Source: Breviolum minutum Mf 1.05b.01 (taxonomy: Eukaryota; Sar; Dinophyceae; Suessiales; Symbiodiniaceae). From it: a stretch of DNA of 64,000 nt. The notes beneath the pieces were generated by a model. That model had not been told where the DNA came from, ran no database searches, and saw only the letters and a list, made by a program, of their open reading frames with translations. Positions 17,120 to 28,514 of the stretch are shown piece after piece (the stretch's first letter is position 1; the number at the start of each line of letters is the position of its first letter). Made by a program: the position numbers and the translations under genes. Location of the stretch: positions 62,001-126,000 of the forward strand of contig DF239164.1 in assembly GCA_000507305.1 (NCBI GenBank), written 5' to 3'.

Positions 17120-17563
17120 TGCCTGACGTTGCGACTTTGTCAAGATGGAACTCATGGAACCCAAAGTCATCTGGGCAGCTGCCAGAGCAAGGGCTTGGAC
17201 TACAGGGATGGAAAGCTCACAGAGCAGTTTTTCCAAGCACACTAGAAGTTGTTCAGGGAGTGCAAAGCTTGCGGCAATTTCCAAACCAAACTAGATCTCC
17301 CAAAATTCGAAGGCTTGGGTATCAACTATTCCCAGGCAGTATATATGGTGTTGCAAGGGCAGGATGCACTGGGTCAATATTTGGAATGGATCAAGAATTC
17401 ATATGGCTTCAAGTATGGAGAGACTCAAGCCTACGACTTGGGCAAGTACATCAAACAACAACATGTCCTCAGGGTCCGGAAGATGATGGTCCTTTTCAAA
17501 CGGATCACGTTCAGGTTCCATGTGAATTTTTGGAGGGTGTACTTAAAATCAGAATTTATATAG
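17120..17563 (+). pseudogene. Frameshifted coding remnant
   Basis: From 17145 one frame reads VIWAAARARAWTTGMESSQ. The protein-like reading then continues one register away from 17246, as KACGNFQTKLDLPKFEGLG, SQAVYMVLQGQDALGQYLEW and GETQAYDLGKYIKQQ, to the stop at 17561. The alternative is an exon starting after CACACTAG at 17245. The fold looks soluble and globular. I do not recognise the family. Confidence 0.45.
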
Positions 17564-17775
17564 ATGTGTTTCACGTATTTTAAAAGTGTTCTTGGAATTT
17601 ATAAACCATTCACCATCCTTTGAATAATATTTCCTAACATCCACTTAAATCTCAAGTTTTATTTCATAGCAGGTTTTATAGCAATCCGAAACTCATCACA
17701 CTGAAAAATTGCACAACAGAAAAAAGTCCTTTCTCACGTTTGTCCAGCGTCCGAAGGGCACCCACACTTGGAGGA

Positions 17776-17871
17776 CTAGGTGGTGGTTTCAAATATTTTG
17801 ATTTCACCCCTATTTGGGGAAGATTCCCATTTTGACTGATATTTTTCAATTGGGTTGAAACCACCAACTAG
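17776..17871 (+). repeat. Family B inverted-repeat element, copy 2
   Basis: CTAGGTGGTGGTTTCAAATA ... TTGAAACCACCAACTAG, 96 bp, + orientation. Confidence 0.7.
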
Positions 17872-19388
17872 AGGATCATCACAGATAGTACGTATTTCGT
17901 ATATAACCCCCATGTATAAGCCATTTCGTACCTCGGAAGTTTGACAGCGAGTTTACCCCTGAAAGCCATGGTGGGACTGGAAGACGATCGACTCTCCTAT
18001 AGGTGGGTTTCGGTCAAAACTTTTCAGGTGAAAACTCGCTGTTTGATTTCGAAGGGAAGGTACTACACGAGCAGGAACCAAAACCTTGGGTTATTTGCTG
18101 TATTTTTTGGAGATGATACTAGCCAATTAATTACATGGGGATTATAACTACACAAACCATGAAATAAGGATCCCTATTTTTCACAACCAGTTGGTAAGTA
18201 AGTTAGTATATAGCCCCCATGTATAAGCCATAAAAGGGGGGCCATGGATGGTTTTTGGGGCCTCACAACCAACCCCCAGGTCTTGGGGACTTACGATCAC
18301 CGATCACCATCCTCCAAGAGACTTCCGCAGCTGAGGTGTAGGACTTCCACAAGATGGCTTGATTGAACTGCAGGCCACCGCGACGTATATCATCGACCAA
18401 TGGGGTGTCCCTTGGATTCCCAACGAAACGGGTGGTTGAAAATGGCGGCCCTGAAAAAAACACACCCCCTTCCAAGCACATGGGATGGGATAAACGAACT
18501 AATGTTACATTTTGCAACCTTCAAAATTCCCATCAAATTTGGGCGAAAAATCAGAAACTTGGAGCAACAAAATCTATGCTGTTGTTTTGAGGGATTCTGC
18601 CTTCATTGTTTGGGGTTGGTAGTTATGTAATGACCCTAGTAGGCCTGGGCCCCCTGGAGAGCTGCTGAGCCTACCCATAGCATCCATCGGACTGGTATGT
18701 TTTACCTACATTTCCCATTTAGATTAACCAAATATAAGTAAATATGCCATACATGGACGGTATGGGATAGTATCCATGTATGCTTGGACTTTCTTTTTTG
18801 GTGATTTTTTGTGGATTACCATTGGATTCATCACCATGAAAAAAACACCATTTGGGAGGAGATGTTTGGGTCACTTTTTGTCCAAGCATCCTAAGAGACG
18901 CAAATCTAAGTCAGTCAATTGGTCAGTGGGATTTTCTTTCAACAAACTTCTCTTGTCCTTTTGGAGACGGATTCCAAGTGTTATTCCCGCACACATTTGC
19001 AGATATTTCCAAGTTCATCGCTCTTTTTTAATGGATTGCAAGAATCAAGCCGTCAACCAAAAGCAACACGCCACAAGACACCTTGGGTGGTGTTTTGAAA
19101 TTCGCTTCCCCCTGGGAAATAAAATCATCACTCGAAACCTGCCCAGGTGGTATTTTTTCTTAGGTGGTTTCGAATCGTCATTTTTCAAGAGATAGCCCAC
19201 CGAAAACTGCAAACAATGACAATTCAAAAAAACGAGCCTTTGAAGATGCATCTCCTATGGAGAAACATGGTGTACCGTGCCCAACAAAAACAGGAAAATA
19301 AATCCGGATTGTTTTTTCTTCACATCAAGTGAATTTTGTTTTGAGTGAATGAATTTAGATTAATTTAACATCAGATCTACTCTTCCAG
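17872..19388. other. Repeat-rich, no supported gene
   Basis: Family O relative at 18228-18322, family E relative at 18695-18775, family M relative at 18795-18935. A weak + reading YIIDQWGVPWIPNETGG occurs near 18387. Confidence 0.35.
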
Positions 19389-19489
19389 GCTGCCTTCCCC
19401 CCCATTTTGAGCTTACCATCGTAGACATTCCACTTTCAGCGGGGAAACCTGGACCCAGAGACGCTGAACGTGCCAAACGCCGCGAATGA
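19389..19489 (+). CDS. Candidate terminal exon
   Basis: After CTACTCTTCCAG the frame reads LPPHFELTIVDIPLSAGKPG and then RDAERAKRRE before TGA. The acceptor-like polypyrimidine run and the amino-acid composition support an exon; no family is recognised. Confidence 0.35.
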
Positions 19490-19825
19490 ACCCCAGGAAC
19501 AATCCGTGGAGTTTGTCACAGGATGGCACAAGGAGTATTAAGGGATACCGAAACGACAAGGAACACATGCAGGCTTGGAAGGATATGAGTTGATGGACAT
19601 TTCTTGGTGGTTTCGTTTTTGATCACCACTAATCACTAGTCCTCCCACTTCGTTCCATGTTCATGGTGTTCCTTTAAGGCAGTCTCCTAGGTTCCATAGG
19701 CGTTTTGAAAAAACTATGTATAAAAACTGGCCAATGAGTAGTTAGAAGCTAGGCTGATATTGGTGAATTTTTGTTCATGCATGCATCGAGTGCTTTGAGT
19801 GCTTTATGAAGTGTTAAGAGTGATA

Positions 19826-19929
19826 CTGTTGATGGAACCAACCCTGCACCAGTTGATAGGTGGTTTATCCCAGTATTTTCAAGGTTTTATACACCCCAGT
19901 GTGGTTAGCCAGATTTCTTCCATCAACAG
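19826..19929 (+). repeat. Family C inverted-repeat element, copy 1
   Basis: CTGTTGATGGAACCAACCC ... TTTCTTCCATCAACAG. TA precedes it; AA follows. Confidence 0.6.
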
Positions 19930-20088
19930 AAGGTCTTTTTGATCCAAGGGGCCATTGCCCCTCCCTGGCTGCCCAACACCCCCCAGCAAACGATGGGCAT
20001 AAGAAGACCTTCTTCAGGGGTATAGCCATAGCCATTTCTTTCCGAGCATCGCAGGTGCGGGGGAAAGGTGGGCCTTAAATCCCCTGGA

Positions 20089-20231
20089 AGTCGTGGCTTT
20101 AGCCACCATTTTTGATCAAAAATGGGTGGGCTGAACCTTTTGGAAGATGATGTTTAACTCCCACTAAAATAATGGTGAAGCTTGGAAACCAACTGGACTA
20201 AAAGATGGTGGCATGTTGGACTTCCAGGGTA
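20089..20231. repeat. Family G repeat with CTGGAAGT / ACTTCCAG arms
   Basis: Begins CTGGAAGTCGTGGCTTTAGC and ends GTTGGACTTCCAGG. Relatives are at about 16724-16875, 28636-28790, 35492-35590, 48610-48690 and 60005-60095. Confidence 0.5.
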
Positions 20232-20294
20232 TCATATTCAAGGTGGTTAGGGTATACCCTTCAAAATTCCCCAGATGAAAAAAAAACTCACTCA

Positions 20295-20396
20295 CTAGGT
20301 GGTGGTTTCAAACATTTCTTATTTTCACCCCAACATGGGGAAATGATCCAATTTGACTAATATTTTTCAACTGGGTTGAAACCACCAACCAACTAG
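20295..20396 (+). repeat. Family B inverted-repeat element, copy 3
   Basis: CTAGGTGGTGGTTTCAAACA ... GGTTGAAACCACCAACCAAC then TAG, + orientation. Confidence 0.7.
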
Positions 20397-21287
20397 TCCC
20401 TCACCATTTTTGATCCAGGAATTCTTCGAGCTTCGCGACTCCAATCATGTTGCCCATGAGCCAAGCTGTTGCTTGGATCAAAGATGGCCCACGGATGTGA
20501 ATCCAACAAGAAACTTAAGGCTGCTCTAAGCTGAATAAGGGAATCCCCGTCGGCAGATTATCCTTTATGAGATCATGGGGAATTTAACGGAAAAGGAGAA
20601 TTTCGAGCATAGTGTTGGTGTAGTATGCATTTACTGGAGGAATTTAAGGGGCCTGACAAAACCCTCCTTAAAACCCAGCAAAAAGACACCTGAGCCATGA
20701 GAATGGGCCCTGGTTGTTTAAGGTATATAGAGGATTATACCGCCCAGTTACATGGGGATTATAGTAAACCACTATAAGGATCCCTGTTAAACACCCTGTT
20801 TTTATGTTTCCAAAAATTGCGGTTTTGGTGCCAGGTTGGCAGGTGTAAACACTTGTAACAGCTCGCCCCCCTATTGGAAGATGAAATCCTTTCCTTTTTG
20901 GGGCTCCCTTGGCCTATTTTCACAGGCTCTCCTCGCTGGTTAGTTTCAGGATTCAAGATAAATGTTCGCATCTTCAGATACCAACCAAACATCTTGATAT
21001 ATTTTTGGCGTTTTGGTTAGTTTCAGGGAGGGTGAATTTTGGTTTCTTCTGATAGATACCCAACATCTTGGTATCTTCACTCTAACTCCAGCTTTCAGGG
21101 AAACTTGGTGTGTTCAAGATACGACAACCGCGTCTTTTGGTATATTCACAGATGCCATTTGGAAGGGCTCCCTATGAACCAACCAGTGATCATAGTGGAA
21201 AGTCATCCGAGGGGTTGGTTCTTTTTTCGGAAAGCAAAAAACTGGAGGTTGGATGAATATAACCCTAGTTGGTTAGATTGTATATAT

Positions 21288-21389
21288 CTAGTTGGTGGTT
21301 TCAAATATTTTTTATTTTCACCCCTATTTGGGGAAGATGAGCCCATTTTGACGAGCATATTTTTCAATGGGGTTGAAACCACCAACCAG
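21288..21389 (+). repeat. Family B inverted-repeat element, copy 4
   Basis: CTAGTTGGTGGTTTCAAATA ... GGTTGAAACCACCAACCAG, + orientation. Confidence 0.7.
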
Positions 21390-22208
21390 ATATGGTTGGT
21401 TAGGTTATAATGTCAATGTCAACCATGTTTTTTTTCCCCACATACCTGAGGTTGGATGAATATAACCCTAGTTGGTTAGATTATATATGATTTTGGTTAG
21501 GTTATAATTTATAATGTCAATGTCACAAGGGTTTTGGGCGTTGCTGAGGTTGGATGAATCGAAGTTGCCAAGTACCTTTGCATACACCTTGGCTCTTACC
21601 GTCCTTAGCTGAGCCATCGGTGCATAGTACCTTGGTGCCTTTGGCGGTTTTTGGCAGGATGGCGGAAGCTGGTGACAAGGGGGAATTCTGTACATAATTC
21701 CAGAATGGGTTTCTTAGATATAGTTCAATTTGGGAACAACACAAAAGTTGATGTAAAGATGTGTAGTGATTTTTGGAGGGTGATTTGCCCAAATGGAATG
21801 TTTGGGGTGGGTTTTGGGGTGAAGACTGTTGTCGCAACAGCTGGAAGGTATACTATGATGATTGGTTGGACGAGAGATGCTGAAGCGATTTCACATCCAA
21901 AAAGTGTGTAACAAAAAGTCGTGCTTGGTACAATACCATGACATATCAACCCCCAAGTAAAGTCTGAACATGTTGACATCGATGTATATTTTTGAGATGA
22001 AACCATCTATGTTTCAGGTAGGTTTTTTTTGAACAAGACTCTCATGTTTTTTTTTCTGAACGCCTCAGGTGGTTTCTGTTTGCATGGCTACGTTGCTGCG
22101 TTGAGCTGTCTATTGCATCACATGGTAGGACGCATCGGTGGTGACACGACGAAAAGTGGAGTTGAGTTGGTGGAGGGGGTGGCGGGGAGGAAGCCTTCCT
22201 TGGAGGAT

Positions 22209-22446
22209 GGGACCCAACTTAGTTAGGGCGTAACCCCTATTTATAAGCCAAAAAAAAATGGCCATGGATGGTTTTTGGGTGTTTAACAACTCCAGGGCTT
22301 TGGGGACGCACAATTCCCTACATATTCCCTATATAATCCCTATATAACTGGGTCATATCCCCCATTTACAACCCCCAAAAAAAAAGTGGCCATGGATGGA
22401 AAGGGTGTTTAACAACTCCAGGGCTTTGGGGACGAAAATGATCACC
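22209..22446. repeat. Family O, two tandem copies
   Basis: GGCCATGGATGG and GTGTTTAACAACTCCAGGGC occur twice (near 22260 and 22390). A third relative is at 18228-18322. Confidence 0.5.
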
Positions 22447-22516
22447 ATGGTTCTTAATCACTGGACCAAATCATGGGATGATCCCTTCAAGTAAAACTGA
22501 GGTGTCGAGCAGGTGC

Positions 22517-22637
22517 TTGGATGTCCCAGGAAGTTAGGATCAATGGTTAGTAAATGGGTTATAACCTATTTATAAATGGGGTATATTGGGGTTATAACCC
22601 ATTTACTAACCATTTACTGACTTCCTGGGACATCCTA
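22517..22637. repeat. Family D palindromic element, copy 1
   Basis: CTTGGATGTCCCAGGAAGTT ... GACTTCCTGGGACATCCTAG. The interior includes TAGTAAATGGGTTATAACC and its complement. It is preceded by CAGGTG, giving a GT start and TAG end. Confidence 0.65.
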
Positions 22638-22823
22638 GTGGGGAGTTGTCTTACGTTCCGGATTGGACGATCGATCCACTGTAGAAAGAAACCACATCTT
22701 GGGACCCCGAACCTAGCGTTCGATCCACCGTAGGTTCATGATCCACTGGTGAAATTCCGTGTTTTGGAAGGACCCTTTTTGTACATGTATGTTCTTTTCC
22801 AAAAAGGAGGTAAATTCCCTTAC

Positions 22824-22928
22824 CAGGTGGTGAAACTTCAAATATTTTGTATGTTCACCCCATGGGGAGATGATCCAATTTGACGAGCATATTTTTCAAA
22901 TGGGTCGGTTCAACCACCAAGCAACTAG
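22824..22928 (+). repeat. Family B inverted-repeat element, copy 5
   Basis: CAGGTGGTGAAACTTCAAAT ... CGGTTCAACCACCAAGCAAC then TAG, + orientation. Confidence 0.6.
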
Positions 22929-22988
22929 CTTATCATCTTAAGCGAAATATCGAAGTTGTGTTTCCCAACCTTTTCGGGATTTTTCCAG

Positions 22989-23090
22989 GTGACAATGAGA
23001 AGGCGCTACGCGCACGAATGCAAAACGCTTTGGGTCCCGAACGCATCTTGGCAATGAAAAAGCACCACCCATCAATAGAGAGAGGCTTCC
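22989..23090 (+). CDS. Candidate exon
   Basis: After GATTTTTCCAG the frame reads GDNEKALRARMQNALGPERI then LAMKKHHPSIERG. It follows closely on family B copy 5. The right boundary is not clear. Confidence 0.3.
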
Positions 23091-24799
23091 GGAAGTTATT
23101 TTGGGGAAGATTTTGTGGAGGTTGGATTTGCAGTCTGGTAGGAAGGTATTTTTGTCCATAGAGAAGGAAAAAAAACATATCTAAGAAAGATATGTGTGCA
23201 GGGTGGTTCTCTAATGAATTTCCTAAGATTGTAAGGTGAGCCAAGAAGTATGGTAATGGTAATTTTGTGATATTCCGCCCAGCAACAATGGAAAAGTCAA
23301 GGTTGACAATAGGTTTACCACCAGCTACTTGGATGTCCCGGGACGGAAGTTAGGATCAGTGGGTTATATCTCCAATATACAAACCATATATAGGTAGGTG
23401 AAATAGTCCATTGATCCTAACCATTGATCCTAAGTTCCAACCCGACATCCATGCTTGCTTCAAGGAGTTCAGGAGCCGTTTTTTTGTAAAAGCTTCTTTC
23501 ACAAAATGGCGGAGGGATGAAAAGAACGACTAAAACCTACCAGAACTTGGCAATGATTTCAGGGAAGCGCCTGAAATATCCGAACCGCTTCACCCCAAAA
23601 GAATGCACATAGTATTGGTTTTTTTGTTGAGGTTTTTAGCCCAACTTTAAAGGTTTCGTCCTCTTTTTGTCCTTTGTTCTGCCCATGAAAAAGTTGCCCC
23701 CCAAAAAAGATTGGAATCTCCAATCGGATGATCAAAGGATCATTGGAGCTCTTATTGGAGAGTTCACCATGGAATTTGCCCCTCGACATTTTAGGGTCGG
23801 GTCCAGCCGGGATGATGCTTAACTTGGACGAGCTTTTCTGAAGGAAGTCCAAACAAGGGGGGAAATGGAATATGTTAAGCCATGAAAAAAGGGGAGGTGA
23901 TATCCATGTAAATCGGATATGTATCCGGGAGTTTTTTTTCCAAAATCCAAGGTTCACAGGTACAAGAATATACAACTGGGTGGTGGTTTCACACATTCAC
24001 CCCGATCCTTGGGGAAAGGATCCAATTTTGACTCATATTTTTCAGATGGGTTGAAACCACCAACTAGACAAGAATGATCTACAGTATAACTCTTTTTTTT
24101 TAACTTTCATGGAATCCGTTGTGGGTTTTCCAGTGTCTTTAGGCAGGATCCCACGATGTGTAATTCCACGTGCTTGTGATATGTAGTTTTAAGGTTGTGG
24201 TGTTCCATCCGATTTTTGGAGACTTATTTGATATCCGGAAGCCTTTGGGGAAATGATGATCCAATCCTGTGGGATATGGGATTTACATGGGAACATGGGA
24301 CACAGAAGAGAAGATTGTTTGTGAATATAGAGGCACTTATTGATACCCTCTGGTAAACCAACACAACTAACATAACAATGGAACATCCCCTAGTTTTCAT
24401 GGGAAATACATCTTCAATCCGGGTCCATTTTCGATTGTCATGTCAGTTTTCGAGGGGTGTTTAGATCCCCTGGATCTTGTCAAATTTGAGATCAAGGGGC
24501 TGCAGTCTTCATTGTCTTCATCTTCAAAAAGCCTTCATCTAGTTTGGGTCCAATGTCTGTGTTTTTTGGGCTTGACGGTGCCATTGGATTTGGGCTGCAG
24601 TAAGACCCGCTACTATTGGGACTCCAGATGTTAGGGAGATGACCTCGCAAATTCAAGTTGGAGAATTTCCTACAACCGATGAAAGGAAGGGGAAGGAAAC
24701 GCGAGACCCTCTGGAAGACTGACATTTTGAACCCAAAAGTCGTGGAAGTTTGGTTCAAATGATGTTCCTTTTCATTTCAGGGTGATTTTCAGCTGAAGC
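23091..24799. other. Repeats, no supported gene
   Basis: Family D copy near 23323, family B copy 6, family N relative near 24365. A 145-codon minus-strand open stretch at 23559-23996 lacks any recognisable feature and spans a repeat edge. Confidence 0.35.
23976..24067 (+). repeat. Family B inverted-repeat element, copy 6
   Basis: CTGGGTGGTGGTTTCACACA ... GGTTGAAACCACCAACTAG, + orientation. Confidence 0.65.
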
Positions 24800-25340
24800 A
24801 TGGTAGTTTTCAGAGGTGTAAACAGCTTGGATTTGTTTAAGGTTCGTCCATGGAGCACTCAGATCAACACCAGGTGTCTTTCATTTTCCAAATGGCCAAC
24901 ATGGGAAGCAGCGGTCAACTTTCTTGTCGCCCATGAGTACAAAGGAAAGAGTGGTCACACCAAACTGACACTGGTGTGCTATTTTCATTAGTCTGTGAAA
25001 CCCATTTTGCAGACAGAAGACGGTCAAACACTGACCCCATACGCTCAGCACTGTTGGGGGCATGCCACAGATAGTGACTCAGCCTTGCAGATCCTGTACA
25101 GCGGAGGAATCAGACCAGCAGCAAACATCGAGAAAAACGAGAGATTCCGTACCATTGGTGTCCTTCTTTCTACTGCAGGATCGATGGCCCGAGTTTGGGC
25201 ATCAATGTCACGGCCGAGAACTACCTGAAGGTCAGTCTGGATACCATTCAACATACGCGTTCCACGGATTGGTCAAATCCAGACACGGAATAATTTTTAA
25301 ATTTGTTCCAACCACCTTACACAAATCCAGGCATTTAGAT
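24800..25340 (+). pseudogene. Broken coding fragment with in-frame stop
   Basis: One frame runs from 24800 to 25228 with a single TAG at 24989-24991. It reads WEAAVNFLVAHEYKGKSGHT before the stop, then TPYAQHCWGHATDSDSALQI, LYSGGIRPAANIEKNERFRT. Past the TGA at 25228 the frame beginning near 25220 continues with YHSTYAFHGLVKSRHG. The LQILxxGxIRPxxNI core resembles a module I recall from dinoflagellate proteins, but I cannot name it. Confidence 0.35.
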
Positions 25341-25544
25341 ACTTCGATTTAAGTCTAACTCCTTCTTTTTAATGAAAATCTAGGGTGACGATTTCAATGA
25401 TGTTTTATTCTTACCCCTACATAATTAGTAGCGAAATGATCCAATTTGGGGAATGAATATGTTTCACTACGATCGCAACCATCAAGTCGAAATAAATATC
25501 ATCAAATCTTTTTGTTTAGAAAAAAACATCCTGCAAACAAAAAG

Positions 25545-25602
25545 TCTTCATCTCCATGTCCCCCAATCAATGCTCTTGGACTCGTGGTATATGCAAATTC
25601 AG
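25545..25602 (+). CDS. Candidate exon left of the family A intron
   Basis: The frame reads SMLLDSWYMQIQ and ends exactly at CAG before GTGAGCC. It joins in frame to 25752. The left boundary is uncertain. Confidence 0.3.
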
Positions 25603-25603
25603 G

Positions 25604-25750
25604 TGAGCCACGAAAAAAACCCTTATTACTTTCCATTATACTTGCTGGTTAATAAGGATCCTTATAATGGTTTATTATACTCCCTATATACTTGGGTAGT
25701 ATAATGCCCTATATAACCCAACCAACCAGGGGCCCATTTTTGGTGGCTCA
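25604..25750 (+). repeat. Family A inverted-repeat element forming a GT-AG intron
   Basis: 147 bp from TGAGCCACGAAAAAAACCC to TTGGTGGCTCA, flanked by GG on both sides. The left G plus the element's T makes the GT donor (CAG|GTGAGC), and the element's A plus the right G makes the AG acceptor (CTCAG|GTCC). This is the clearest introner-like copy. Confidence 0.75.
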
Positions 25751-25751
25751 G

Positions 25752-25845
25752 GTCCTCCTGGAAGTTGGGATTGGAAGCCAAAGCTCCTTCCGCCATGCCC
25801 ATGATCGACCTCACGTCCTGGGCATGGCAACCTCTACCTATGCAG
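25752..25845 (+). CDS. Candidate exon right of the family A intron
   Basis: 94 nt reading VLLEVGIGSQSSFRHAHDRP then HVLGMATSTYAG. Bounded by CTCAG on the left and GCAG|GTGACT on the right. No family is recognised. Confidence 0.35.
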
Positions 25846-26168
25846 GTGACTGAAGGGTTGGTTGGTTTTGAGGGGGCAACAACTAGGGATGACAGGAACC
25901 TAAGACGAATCCACAAATCTCAAAGTGAGGCAACTGATAGAGATGAATGTTGTTGTGAAGTGTGAGTCAGATGTATCCATTTTGCTGCAGTAATTAATGA
26001 GGAGATGCTTCAAGAAATGTTGCGACAGATTCATGTCACGTGTAATTAGCACCCGTGATGTCCGATGTCCCTTCTCCAACCTTAAGAGTTGCAGGCGACA
26101 AGATCCAGCGACACCAAGACTTGGCGTGCCCCTGAGCTAAATTTGCAGATGCCAAACCAAAAAGGGAC

Positions 26169-26261
26169 CATACCATCCTTGTATGGTGTATTTACCTACA
26201 TTTACCACAAAAATCCACCATTCATGTAGGTAAATATACAATTCGTCCCATGGATGGTATG
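26169..26261. repeat. Family E inverted-repeat element
   Basis: CATACCATCCTTGTATGG ... CCATGGATGGTATG with inner CCTACATTTACC / ATGTAGGTAAAT arms. Related stretches are at 18695-18775, 26638-26731 and 32480-32530. Confidence 0.6.
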
Positions 26262-26825
26262 GGGTTCGGGACAAACATCAACCGGTGGTGCGAACCCCTG
26301 AAGGGAGCCATGAACGGAGCGAGCTAAGGAGCTACCTGCCAGGTTTCGAACAGAAAAAATCTGCTTTAAATGGTTGAATAGGTCGTGGTTCCTTTGTTTC
26401 CAACCATTTATTTTTGCTGAAACCTTTTTAGACTCCGATTTTTATTTGGGGGGAAGGGAAAGATGTACGGACGTAAGACGTTTTTTTGTTTCTGGATTGG
26501 TTGGTCATGTGTTGCCATGTTGTTTCCATCCGTCTTTTTCAGGTGGGACAAAAGAAATTGATTTTAAGAAAACAGCACTGAGGTTGGCAGTAAATTGTTG
26601 TTCTCAGATTTCAAGAGACAAAAGTCACAGACCCCATCCATGGGAATGGTATATTTTAATTACATGTCCCATAAAAATCCACCATTCATGTACTTAAATT
26701 TACCATACGTTCATACATGGATGGTATGGGAGAGGAATCAGATGGAAGATGGAAATCCTTTAATAATCAGAAGGAAATCCTTAGACTGTATAATTACTTT
26801 ATTGGGGGATTAGCTGCTTTTTCAG

Positions 26826-26960
26826 CCCCTACCTCAGGGTGCTTCCTTGGCCATCATTGGTCACCATGCTGGCATGTCATTGGAGCCTGCTATGGTCATA
26901 GCCGGCATATTGGCAGAAGTGGCTGAAGATGAGAGGTTCCGAAACGGAAGGGAGGGAGGT
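26826..26960 (+). CDS. Candidate exon
   Basis: After TTTTTCAG the frame reads GASLAIIGHHAGMSLEPAMV then IAGILAEVAEDERFRNGREG. It has strong helix-like composition; no family is recognised. Confidence 0.35.
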
Positions 26961-27320
26961 ATTTTGGTTTTTTGGTTCCCTACATGTTAGATTCGTTGCC
27001 CATATTTTTCAAAATACTTGATTGGTTTTGGATAACAAGACTTGCAAATAAGATTGATCCCTCTATCAACAAAAGAAACGCAATCAGTTGCAATAAAAAT
27101 GCCTTGAAATACCAAAAAGGGCCCCCCCCTTAAGAGTTTCACTTCGAAATTTATCCCTTTTTGGATCCATCCAAATGATTAATCAGTGACAGTATTCTAT
27201 GGCGGAATTTTTTTTGGGTAGTTGAGGATCAGTTGCTATTCTCCTCCATGTTCATGATCAGTTGGGCTATAGATCTTCGAGATTACCAGAATGAGATTGA
27301 AATTTTCCTTCGCAGAGGTA

Positions 27321-27423
27321 CTGTTAATGGAAAAACTCTGCAATTTCTGGGATGTAGAAAACCCCTGTAAATCATGGGAATAACTACCAACCTCAACTGG
27401 TGCAGGTTTTCTTCCATCAACAG
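27321..27423 (+). repeat. Family C inverted-repeat element, copy 2
   Basis: CTGTTAATGGAAAAACTC ... TTTTCTTCCATCAACAG flanked by TA on both sides. With the preceding G it reads AG|GTACTG ... CAACAG, a GT-AG-like unit. Confidence 0.65.
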
Positions 27424-28017
27424 TATGGTGAATGATTTTTTGCGATTCCAACTTTACTTTACGTCAAGTTGGTGGACTCATCCAGGTTGGTGAAATATGA
27501 TCATTTGCGCGATGGAAGAAATCGTTTTTGTTTAGGGCATCTATCCTTTATACTACCCAATTATGTGGGGATTATTATAAACCGCGCTATACGGATCCCT
27601 ATTCAACAAGAACCAGTATAGTGAGAACAGGTATAATGGAAAGTAAGATTGTTTTTTCGTGGTTCATTTGGTGATTGCTGTTTTTTCTCAATTTTTTGGT
27701 TGAAGATTTCATTTTTTTTTTTTGGTGCCTTATGTGGCACTCATTCTGCTGTATCTCCCTCGTTGGCCCGCCAGTCTGGTTTTTTATCAGGCCGTTTTTG
27801 GCAAAGGTTGGTGGAAAAACATAGCCATCAAATCCAAACCTCCCAGTTTTTTAAGGCTTGTCACCTGAAAAGGTTCCCCATCTTGGATTTGGTTTCTTAG
27901 TGATTTTTTACAGATTGTAGCATGGTAACCCTTAAACCACCATTTGGGAGAATGTTGTTTTACTTTTTCCAAACACCTGAAAGCAAATCCAAGCCGTTTC
28001 AAAAAAAAAGAATCGTC

Positions 28018-28139
28018 TTCCGGTCCCGTCATTTGTGCGGAGGGAGCTGTTAGCTTTCCAGAAGAGTATGTGCCCACAAACCTCTTCAAAATGCACTTGG
28101 AGTTTAGTAGTAGCATTGCATTTTCCTGCGCATATAAAG
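28018..28139 (+). CDS. Candidate exon between repeats
   Basis: Reads VICAEGAVSFPEEYVPTNLF then KMHLEFSSSIAFSCAYK. Repeat family M lies on its left and a related repeat on its right. Confidence 0.3.
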
Positions 28140-28280
28140 TATGTACACCCCAAAAAAACTACCATGGAGCCTGAAAAGGGCCCCTGGAAAAGGAGAAACA
28201 TCTACAAACCACCAATTTTTAGGTTCCAGCCAGTGTTTTTTGGAGGTGTAAGGCTCTAGAGTATAACACCCTGAATCCGA

Positions 28281-28514
28281 TTGGCAAAGTGTACACAGCA
28301 AGTGGTTTCACTGAAAGGAAGCCACTACACACCTGTTTTCCACCACAAGAAAAAAGAACGAAGTAGCCACTTGCTTTCAGTCTCATATTGGAAAGATGGA
28401 AAGGGATGGGATGATGGGAAAGAAATCATGAGCCAAGCCTATCTGATCCACACAGTTTCGGTCTGCAAAAAGATGACCAAAAAAAGCACCTCCAAGTCCA
28501 AGTTTAGCACGTAA
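28281..28514 (+). CDS. Weak candidate coding fragment, 77 codons
   Basis: Ends SYWKDGKGWDDGKEIMSQAY ... KKSTSKSKFST then TAA, lysine-rich. There is no repeat overlap. Another + frame is also partly open. Confidence 0.22.
   Translation: MAKCTQQVVSLKGSHYTPVFHHKKKERSSHLLSVSYWKDGKGWDDGKEIMSQAYLIHTVSVCKKMTKKSTSKSKFST

Larger units (their letters stand above)
19490..20294. other. Repeats only
   Basis: Family C copy 1 and family G copy. A second frame over 19436-19540 is also open but overlaps the exon above. Confidence 0.4.
20397..22516. other. Repeats, no supported gene
   Basis: Degenerate family A at 20708-20805, family B copy 4, family O pair. The phrase GAGGTTGGATGAATATAACC followed by CTAGTTGGTTAGATT occurs twice (21245 and 21449). 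Confidence 0.4.

Noticed and set aside
23559-23996. 145-codon minus-strand frame
   Set aside because: It runs into a family B edge and shows no motif; a short + reading in the same place is equally plausible.
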